Origin: Candidatus Palauibacter rhopaloidicola
GTDB taxonomy: Bacteria; Gemmatimonadota; Gemmatimonadetes; Palauibacterales; Palauibacteraceae
Direction: 5' to 3'
NCBI GenBank assembly: GCA_026914155.1
Contig: JAPPGH010000059.1
Coordinates: 1 to 55,499, forward strand
DNA: 55,499 nt
Position numbers and translations under genes: made by a program. Of the stretch, positions 48,891 through 55,499 are shown piece after piece. The notes under the pieces were generated by a model that was given only the letters and a program-made list of their open reading frames with translations, had not been told where the DNA came from and did no database searches. The first letter of the stretch is position 1; each line of letters starts with the position of its first letter.

Positions 48891-51800
48891 ATGAAACACA
48901 ACCTCTCCCTAAGAACCGCGGCGATCGCCGCCTTTGCGGCTCTCGGCGGCCTGTTCGCGCCGTCCGAGGCGTGGGCTCAGGGCGTCACGACCGCGGCCGT
49001 CAACGGGCGCGTGACCGGTCAGGATCTCGCGCCGCTCGCGAGCGCCGTGGTCACCGCGGTACACGGGCCCAGCGGGACGTCGTACTCGACGCTCACCCGC
49101 GCGGACGGCCGCTTCAATATTCCGGGCATGCGGGTCGGCGGACCCTACACGATCTCCGTGTCGCTCATCGGCTTCGGGGACGAGTCGGCCGAGGCCCTCG
49201 TGCTCGCGCTGGGCGAGAACCGGCGCGTCGACTTCGTGCTCGGCGTGGAGGCCGTGGCCGTGGGCGAAATCACCGTCACGGCGGAACGCGGCGCGATCCT
49301 TTCGAGCGGGCGCACGGGGCCGCAGCAGACCGTGACGACGCGCGAGATCGAGAACCTCCCGACGATCGCCCGCAGCATTCAGGACTTCGCGCGGCTCACG
49401 CCGCAGGCGCTGGGGACGAACATCGGGAGCAGCGAGAACATCGGCGGGATCAGCATCGGCGGTAAGAACAACCGCTTCAACAACATCTCCGTCGATGGCG
49501 CGATCCTGAACGACGTGTTCGGGCTCCCCGCCAGCGGGACCCCCGGCGGGCAGGCCAACTCGCAACCCATCTCGCTCGACGCGGTGCAGGAGTTCCAGGT
49601 CGCGATCGCGCCCTTCGATGTGCGCCAGGGCGGCTTCACCGGCGGCTCGATCAACGTCGTGACCCGCTCGGGGACCAACGACTTCGACGCCTCCGGCTAC
49701 GCCTTCGGACGGAACCAGGGATTCACGGGCAACCTCGACGACAACCCGCTGTCCGACTTCAGCGAACTGCAGGCGGGCTTCCGGGCGGGCGGCCCGATCC
49801 AGCGCGACAAGATCCACTTCTTCACGAGCGGCGAGATCAAGCAGACGAGCCGCCCGCTGGCGCTCGGGCTGGTCGGCAGCAGCCAGACGAACACCATCGA
49901 TTTCATCGACGCGGGGACGATCAACGAGATCGTCGACATCGCGAACTCCGTCTACAACTACGATCCGGGCCGCTTCGAAGAGAGCCTCCAGCGGGAGACG
50001 GACGACCTCAAGTTCTTCACCCGCCTGGACTTCAACCTGTCCGACAACAACCACCTCATCGTGCGGCACAACCATGTGAACGCCAATTCGCAGCGCGGGA
50101 TCAGCCGCCACGCCGGTGAGGTCGGCCTGCCCGGCCAGGGGTATACGTTCGACGCCGTATCCAATTCCACGGTGATACAGCTCGACAGCCGGCTCGGGGC
50201 CGCTTCCGCCAACATGTTCCGCGTCTCGTACCAGCGTCAGCGGGACAAGCGCACGCCGGACCTCGCGATCTTCCCCGAGGTCGACATCGAACCGTTCGAT
50301 GGCGAGAGCGAGAGCGTGACGCTGGGGATCGAGCGCTTCTCGCAGCAGAACGCGCTCGATCAGGATGTGTTCGAGATCACCAACGACCTCACGCTCTTCC
50401 GGGGCGACCACACGTTGACCTTCGGGACGCACAACGAGTTCTATTCGTTCTCGAATCTCTTCATCCAGGACGCCTTCGGGCAGTGGGAGTTCGACGGCGA
50501 GAACGCGCTCGACAACTTCCGCAACGGGATGGCGACCCGGTACCGGGCGTCGATCTCGCGGCTCGCCGACCCATACCCGAGGGCGGAGTGGGGCGCGATG
50601 CAGTTCGGCTTCTACGCCCAGGACCAGATCGACCTCAGCGATCGTTTCAACGTCTCGCTGGGGCTGCGCGCGGACATCATGGCGATGCCCGACGCGCCGC
50701 TCGAGAACCCGAGCTTCGCGGCCGCCTTCCCGGGTCGGCACACGAGCGACGTGCCGAGCGGCAACGTGATGTGGTCCCCTCGGCTCGGGTTCAACGCCGC
50801 GCTGGATGAGGACCGGAGGACGCAGCTCCGTGGCGGCACCGGGATCTTCACGGGCCGCAACCCGTTCGTGTGGCTCTCGAACCAGTACTCGAACACGGGG
50901 ATGGACTTCATCCGCATCGACTGCGCCCCGTGGCGGGGCTGCACGCCGCCGCCGTTCACGGGCGACCCCACGCCGGTGCCGGTGCCCGGCGCGGAGATCG
51001 CGACGACCGAGGTCGACCTCACCGACACGAACTTCAAGTTCCCGCAGGCGTGGCGGACGACGCTCGGAATCGACCGCGAGTTGCGCGATGGCCTCGTGCT
51101 CACGGTCGAGGGGATCTACACGAAGAACGTCAACGACATCCTCTACCAGGATCTCAGCATCCAGCCGGAGGGGAGGACGAGCGATGGTCGCGTGCTCTTC
51201 TCCGACGACCCGGTGGACCGGGAGTTTTCGCCCGGCGTCTTCCTGCTCGCCAACACGAACCAGGGCCGCCAGATCCAGTTCACCACGCAGTTGCAGAAGC
51301 GCTTCGGCGGCGACTTCCTTCCGAACATGTTCGGAAGTCTCGCCTACACGTGGACGGACGCCACGGACGTGAACAGCGGGCAGTCCAGCCGCGCGATCTC
51401 GAACTTCCAGTACAACGAGATCGGCGTCGATCCGAACAACCCCGGCGAGGGGACGGCGGACTTCGAGATCAAGCACCGGATCATCGCCTCCCTCTCGCAA
51501 CGCATCGAGTGGAGCGAGAACGTCGGCACGACGATCACGGCGTTCTACGAGGCTCGCGCGGGCCGGCCCTTCAGCTGGACGTACTTCGGGGACGCGAACA
51601 ACGACGGGCGGCGGTTCAACGACCTTGCGTTCGTTCCGGGCGATGCCGACGACGCGATCTTCGAGACGAACTGTCGCGGCTGCATGGACTTCGCCGCGTG
51701 GGACGCGTTCGTGAGCGACATTCCGGGGCTGGACGAGTACCGCGGCGGGATCGTGGGCCGGAACTCCTCGCGCGAGCCCTGGGTGCGCACCCTCGATCTG

Positions 51801-52100
51801 CGGATCGCGCAGGATGTACCGCTTCCCGGGCCGGGCAGCCGGAACATTCAGGTCACGCTCGACTTCATCAACGTCGGCAACTTCCTGAACTCGGAGTGGG
51901 GCCGGCAGCGTTACACGAACTTCGGAACGTCCACCATCCTGTCGTTCCGGCGCTACGACTCGGAAACGGGTGTGCCGGTGGTACGCTTCACGCAGCGCGA
52001 CGCCGACGAGAGCGGCGCGCTCGGCATCGATGATGTGTACCAGATCGACAACATCCTGTCGCGCTGGGCGCTTCAGCTCGGGGCGCGGATTTCGTTCTGA
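48891..52100 (+). CDS. TonB-dependent outer membrane receptor with N-terminal regulatory domain
   Basis: 1069 residues. Signal peptide to about residue 30 (SEAWAQ). A carboxypeptidase-regulatory-like domain is at about 32-115 (VNGRVTGQDLAPLASAVVTAV, RFNIPGMRVGGPYTISVSLIGF). The plug domain is at about 140-270, with NNISVDGAILNDVFGL and GSINVVTRSGTNDF. A long 22-strand-type barrel ends in aromatic Phe (RWALQLGARISF), as outer membrane proteins do. The ligand is unknown (polysaccharide, siderophore or peptide). CAGGAGAA before the ATG fixes the start. A strong terminator follows. Confidence 0.93.
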   Translation: MKHNLSLRTAAIAAFAALGGLFAPSEAWAQGVTTAAVNGRVTGQDLAPLASAVVTAVHGPSGTSYSTLTRADGRFNIPGMRVGGPYTISVSLIGFGDESAEALVLALGENRRVDFVLGVEAVAVGEITVTAERGAILSSGRTGPQQTVTTREIENLPTIARSIQDFARLTPQALGTNIGSSENIGGISIGGKNNRFNNISVDGAILNDVFGLPASGTPGGQANSQPISLDAVQEFQVAIAPFDVRQGGFTGGSINVVTRSGTNDFDASGYAFGRNQGFTGNLDDNPLSDFSELQAGFRAGGPIQRDKIHFFTSGEIKQTSRPLALGLVGSSQTNTIDFIDAGTINEIVDIANSVYNYDPGRFEESLQRETDDLKFFTRLDFNLSDNNHLIVRHNHVNANSQRGISRHAGEVGLPGQGYTFDAVSNSTVIQLDSRLGAASANMFRVSYQRQRDKRTPDLAIFPEVDIEPFDGESESVTLGIERFSQQNALDQDVFEITNDLTLFRGDHTLTFGTHNEFYSFSNLFIQDAFGQWEFDGENALDNFRNGMATRYRASISRLADPYPRAEWGAMQFGFYAQDQIDLSDRFNVSLGLRADIMAMPDAPLENPSFAAAFPGRHTSDVPSGNVMWSPRLGFNAALDEDRRTQLRGGTGIFTGRNPFVWLSNQYSNTGMDFIRIDCAPWRGCTPPPFTGDPTPVPVPGAEIATTEVDLTDTNFKFPQAWRTTLGIDRELRDGLVLTVEGIYTKNVNDILYQDLSIQPEGRTSDGRVLFSDDPVDREFSPGVFLLANTNQGRQIQFTTQLQKRFGGDFLPNMFGSLAYTWTDATDVNSGQSSRAISNFQYNEIGVDPNNPGEGTADFEIKHRIIASLSQRIEWSENVGTTITAFYEARAGRPFSWTYFGDANNDGRRFNDLAFVPGDADDAIFETNCRGCMDFAAWDAFVSDIPGLDEYRGGIVGRNSSREPWVRTLDLRIAQDVPLPGPGSRNIQVTLDFINVGNFLNSEWGRQRYTNFGTSTILSFRRYDSETGVPVVRFTQRDADESGALGIDDVYQIDNILSRWALQLGARISF

Positions 52101-52151
52101 TGCGGTAGGTAGCAGGCGGGAGCGGCGACGCTCCCGCGGCGGACACGAGAG

Positions 52152-52174
52152 AGGGGGCCTTCGGGCCCCCTTTC
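52152..52174 (+). terminator. Rho-independent terminator
   Basis: AGGGGGCC-TTCG-GGCCCCCT: a perfect 8-bp GC stem with a UUCG tetraloop followed by TT. It lies between the receptor stop and the convergent fbp stop. As a palindrome with short T/A flanks it could also serve fbp. Confidence 0.85.
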
Positions 52175-52182
52175 GTGTATCG

Positions 52183-53184
52183 TCAGTCGTCGGCCAGGTA
52201 GCGGCCCGCCATCTCCACGAGGTCGGGGGCGCCGAGGAAGGTCGGCACGCGGTGATGGAGCCCCTCGGGCTCGATGTCGAGGATGCGCCGGCGGCCATCG
52301 GTGGCCCGGCCGCCCGCCTGCTCGCAGATCATGGCCATCGGGGCCACCTCGTACAGCAGGCGCAGCTTCCCCTCCGGTTTGGCGACGGTCCCCGGGTACA
52401 TGAAGATCCCTCCGCGGAGGAGCGTGCGGTGGAAGTCCGCGACCATGGACCCCACATAGCGCGCGGAGAACGACGGCGCGTCGGGGGGAGGCTGCCGGAA
52501 CCGCTCCACGAGCCGCTGCTGGCCCGGCGTCCACCTGTCGAAGTAGGCCTCGTTGATGCTGTAGATGTTCTTCCCGGGCGAGGGAATGCGCAGGTTCCGG
52601 TACGAGAGGAGGAACTCGCCGATCCCCGGGTCGAGGGTGAAGCCGTGAACGCCCGCCCCGGTCGTGAAGACGAGCATGGTCGAAGAGCCGTACAGCACGT
52701 ATCCCGCCGCGACCTGTTCGGACCCCGGCTGAAGCAGGTCTCGCCGCCGCACCTTGGTCCCGTCGCTCCGCTTCCGGTAGACGGAGAAGATCGTCCCCAC
52801 GGAGATGTTCACGTCGATGTTCGAACTGCCGTCGAGCGGGTCGAACGCGATGATGTACGGTCCGGGGTCGCGCGATTCGGGGACATGCACGAACCCCTCC
52901 TCTTCCTCGGACACCATGCCGCTCAGGCTGCCGCAGCGCCGCAGCAGGTTCAGGAGGACGTCGTTCGCGTAGTCGTCCAGCTTCTGCACTTCCTCGTCGT
53001 GCACGTTCGTGCTCCCGATCACGCCGAGGATGTCGATGAGGCCGGCGCGATTCACGGCCGCGGAGATGACCTTCGCGGCGAGGCTGATCTGGAGCAGGAT
53101 GTCGGTGAGCGCGCCCGTGGCCTGGGGGTATTCGCGCTCCTGCTCGGCGATGAAGTGCTCGACGGTGACGATGGATCCGGTCAA
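52183..53184 (-). CDS. fbp: Fructose-1,6-bisphosphatase class I
   Basis: 333 residues. It removes the 1-phosphate of fructose 1,6-bisphosphate in gluconeogenesis. Metal and active-site motifs: VSEEEEGFV, FDPLDGSSNIDVNISVGTIFSVYR, LVFTTGAGVHGFTLDP and GRATDGRRRILDIEPEGLHHRVPTFLG near the C-terminus, all family-standard. Convergent with the receptor, separated by the terminator. Confidence 0.96.
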   Translation of the reverse strand: MTGSIVTVEHFIAEQEREYPQATGALTDILLQISLAAKVISAAVNRAGLIDILGVIGSTNVHDEEVQKLDDYANDVLLNLLRRCGSLSGMVSEEEEGFVHVPESRDPGPYIIAFDPLDGSSNIDVNISVGTIFSVYRKRSDGTKVRRRDLLQPGSEQVAAGYVLYGSSTMLVFTTGAGVHGFTLDPGIGEFLLSYRNLRIPSPGKNIYSINEAYFDRWTPGQQRLVERFRQPPPDAPSFSARYVGSMVADFHRTLLRGGIFMYPGTVAKPEGKLRLLYEVAPMAMICEQAGGRATDGRRRILDIEPEGLHHRVPTFLGAPDLVEMAGRYLADD

Positions 53185-53273
53185 GGTGGCTCCGCGGAAG
53201 TCGGGGGGTGGGCCAGCAGTCGCGGGGCTCTTGCCACGGACTGCTAGAGGTTACGGAGGGGCGGTTTTTCGCG

Positions 53274-55490
53274 TCAAGGCGCGTCCGCGATCCTCCAGCC
53301 GCGCGCGTCGATTTCGACGCAAAGGGGGCCGTCGAGATCCGTCCGCCACACCCGCGGCACCCGGGCGGAATCGAGTCGCGCGAGCGTCACGGCGTGCGGG
53401 TGTCCGTGCCGGTTCCCGCGCCCCGCCGAGATCACGGCGATGTCCGGTTGCGTCGCCTCCAGCCACTCGACGGAACTGGAGGTCCGGCTGCCGTGGTGGC
53501 CGAGCTTCAGGAGGTCCGCCTCCGGCCGGCGCGGCGCGAGGCGCTCCAGGATCTCGCGTTCGACGTCGATGCCGGCGTCGCCCGTGTTCACGTAGCGGAA
53601 GCCGCCGATCGTGAGGCGGAAGGAGAGTGAGCCTTCGTTCGCGTCCGAGCCGGCCGGGCCGTCGGGCCAGAGAATCTCGAGTTCGACATCGTCGATGCGG
53701 AGCCGGTCTCCGGCGCGGGGCGCATGCCACGAGGCGCCCTCCACCTGAAGTCGTTCGAGGAAGGCCAGATAGGAGGCGCTGGGCTCCGGGACGCCGGGAT
53801 CGAACACACGGCGGACCCGGAGGGCCTCGAACACCGCGGCGGTGCCGCCGTAGTGGTCGAGGTGGGGATGGGAGATCAGGAGCAGCTCCACGGTCCGGGC
53901 GCCCCTGCCGCGCAGGAAGGGCACGACGACGCGGCTTCCCGCGTCGGCCATCGGCGGGCCGGATGCCGTGCCGGCCGGTCGGAAGGCCGAGCCCGGGCCC
54001 GCGTCGAAGACGAGCCATCGGCCGGCGCCGGTCCGCACGACGGCGGCGTCGCCCTGCCCCACGGCGAGGGTGCAGACGAGCGCCGTGCCCCGGTCGAGGC
54101 CGGCCCGGACGAGGGGCCAGGCGACCGTGAGTGCGAGCACGGCGCCGACCGAGAGGAGGCCGAGGCCGCGCCGAGCGCGCGTCCGGTCGAGCGCGAGGGC
54201 GACGAGCGCGGCCGCGACCGCCCACGCGCGGGGGCCGAGGCCGGGGCCCGTCCAACTCAGCGGGAGCCCCGCGAAGAAGGCCGCGATCGCCGCGAGGCAG
54301 GCGAGCGCCGTGTCCGCAGCGCCGGCGAACAGCATCCACAGACTCCACGGCAGGATCAGCGTGAGCGCGAGGGCGGGAAGCGCGAGACTCACGACCGCGC
54401 CCGCCACTACGCTGGCCGGGATCGAGGCGACGACGATGCGGTCGAAGTGGTAGGCCGCGATGGGCGCGGTGACGAGGAACGCGCCGCAACTCACGGCCAG
54501 CGCCCGCCCGATTCCGCGCAGGCGTCGGGAGGAGAGCGGACGCGGCAGCGGCACGCGGCCCCCGAGCACGACGCCCGTGAGCCCGGCGAACGAGAGCTGA
54601 AAGCCCACGTCCGTGACGATGAGCGGGTCGGCCAGGATGGCGAGCATTGCCGCGAGCGCCGCGAGGTCGCCGATGCGGGCGGGGCGGGCGCGGCGGAAAG
54701 CGAGCGCCCAGCCCCAGAACATCAGCGCCGCCCGCACGGCCGAGGGTGGCGCGCCGATGAGGCACACGTACGCGCTCGTGCAGGCGGCGGCGTAGAGGAG
54801 CCGGCGCGGACCGCGCACCCGAAGGCCGATGAGCCAGGCGAGCGAGGCTCCGATGAGGCCGACGTGGAGCCCGGAGATCGCGAGCAGGTGGATGATCCCG
54901 GCACCGACGAACGCCTCTCGCGTCGCGGGGTCGAGGGTGCTGCGGTCGGCGAGCAGCAGGGCCTTGCCGATGGCCCGGTGCTCGGGGGCGAGCCGGGCGT
55001 CGAGCCGGGCGAGCAGCCCGGCGCGCCATTCGATGATCCAGCGGCCGGGGCCGAGCGGGCCCACCGCGTGCGCGGGGACATCCAGCGGCTCCAGCGACGC
55101 GCCGCCGATCCAGCCCACCGTCCCGGGCGGACGGGGCAGCCGCGTCCGTCCGGCGTCCGGGTCCGTCCCGCCCGCCGTGCGCCATGTGCCCCGGGCAAGC
55201 ACCGCCGCGCCCGCCGCGCGCCCCGCTCCGGGCCGCACGAAGGCCCGCACCGCGCCCAGGCGGCAGATCCGCCCCCCCGAGGCGATGCGGACGTCGCGGA
55301 TCGACACCCGGACCGGGCCGCCTCCCCGGCCCGTCTGCGGCTCCGGCACCGCGTCGGCGAGCGTTCCGACGGCCGCGACCGGCGTACCCACCTCCAACAT
55401 GGTGACGCAGGCCCCTCGCGCCGCCGTGCCGCTCGGCAGCCCCGCCAGCAGCCCGGCCAGGGCGGCGAGCGCCAACGAGAGGCCCACCAT
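53274..55490 (-). CDS. comEC: ComEC/Rec2 DNA-uptake channel protein
   Basis: 738 residues from an ATG nine bases inside the window edge; the true start could lie beyond, so it may be partial at the N-terminus. Order: short N-terminal membrane part, OB-like domain (about 40-160), competence domain with many membrane helices (about 175-480, including HLLAISGLHVGLIG), and a C-terminal metallo-beta-lactamase-like domain with HPHLDHYGG and KLGHHGSRTSSS. It takes up single-stranded DNA in natural competence; the hydrolase domain may degrade the other strand. Confidence 0.9.
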   Translation of the reverse strand: MVGLSLALAALAGLLAGLPSGTAARGACVTMLEVGTPVAAVGTLADAVPEPQTGRGGGPVRVSIRDVRIASGGRICRLGAVRAFVRPGAGRAAGAAVLARGTWRTAGGTDPDAGRTRLPRPPGTVGWIGGASLEPLDVPAHAVGPLGPGRWIIEWRAGLLARLDARLAPEHRAIGKALLLADRSTLDPATREAFVGAGIIHLLAISGLHVGLIGASLAWLIGLRVRGPRRLLYAAACTSAYVCLIGAPPSAVRAALMFWGWALAFRRARPARIGDLAALAAMLAILADPLIVTDVGFQLSFAGLTGVVLGGRVPLPRPLSSRRLRGIGRALAVSCGAFLVTAPIAAYHFDRIVVASIPASVVAGAVVSLALPALALTLILPWSLWMLFAGAADTALACLAAIAAFFAGLPLSWTGPGLGPRAWAVAAALVALALDRTRARRGLGLLSVGAVLALTVAWPLVRAGLDRGTALVCTLAVGQGDAAVVRTGAGRWLVFDAGPGSAFRPAGTASGPPMADAGSRVVVPFLRGRGARTVELLLISHPHLDHYGGTAAVFEALRVRRVFDPGVPEPSASYLAFLERLQVEGASWHAPRAGDRLRIDDVELEILWPDGPAGSDANEGSLSFRLTIGGFRYVNTGDAGIDVEREILERLAPRRPEADLLKLGHHGSRTSSSVEWLEATQPDIAVISAGRGNRHGHPHAVTLARLDSARVPRVWRTDLDGPLCVEIDARGWRIADAP

Positions 55491-55499
55491 GGCGCGCGC

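Noticed and set aside
48909..52298. An 1129-codon minus-strand open frame opposite the TonB-dependent receptor
   Set aside because: Low-complexity Arg/Ala/Val composition with no recognisable domain; the receptor on the other strand is unmistakable.
1..55499. CRISPR arrays, tRNA or rRNA genes, complete insertion sequences
   Set aside because: No regularly spaced repeat-spacer pattern, no cloverleaf or rRNA stretch and no transposase frame were seen on reading; a tRNA scan could still find something missed by eye.

Overview
The window is a roughly 55.5 kb, GC-rich (about 70% by eye), densely coded bacterial chromosome segment. It has tight ATGA/GTGA gene overlaps and several GTG or TTG starts. 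Secreted WD40-like (PD40) propeller-amidohydrolase proteins, a choice-of-anchor/LVIVD protein, carboxypeptidase-regulatory plus TonB-plug proteins and an S9 peptidase suggest an environmental Gemmatimonadota-like bacterium with an outer membrane. That assignment is inference; no rRNA or other marker is present.

Layout. 1-3 kb: 3' end of an NFACT (RqcH/Rqc2-like) gene, an ADP-ribosylglycohydrolase, an orphan HicB-like antitoxin beside a decayed copy of the glycohydrolase tail, and a BrnTA toxin-antitoxin pair with a recognisable promoter/operator. 3-9 kb: an ion channel with an unusual filter, a TerB-like/acyl-CoA oxidase fusion, a double-CDGSH protein and a secreted LVIVD protein. 9-11.8 kb: a small island in which a JmjC/cupin oxygenase lies between two related small Tat-type secreted proteins, followed by VapBC. 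It is bracketed by imperfect 38-bp direct repeats. 11.8-16.3 kb: trpA, an S9 peptidase, a RelBE-like pair and arginase. 16.4-23.7 kb: two tandem, giant PD40-amidohydrolases. 23.7-29 kb: a solute-binding lipoprotein, a VOC protein and trpC-trpF-trpB followed by an AhpD-like peroxidase-related gene with an in-frame UGA in its CxxC motif and a SECIS-like hairpin just after it, i.e. a probable selenoprotein. 29-32.5 kb: lexA, a plug-domain protein, a receiver/HTH regulator and a repeat-bearing intergenic region. 32.5-36 kb: trpD, truA and a DegP-type protease. 36-45 kb: purB-purC-purS-purQ-purL-purF and a 5'-nucleotidase. 45-49 kb: a MacA-like adaptor with two MacB/FtsX-type permeases and no ATPase. 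49-55 kb: a large TonB-dependent receptor, class I fructose-1,6-bisphosphatase and ComEC.

Working together. The pur block covers most of de novo purine synthesis and ends with an exported nucleotidase that could salvage nucleosides. The trp genes are dispersed in three places (A; C-F-B; D), and trpE is not in the window. The two most notable items are the probable selenocysteine gene at 25681-26226 and the JmjC oxygenase with two candidate exported substrates at 9183-11053.
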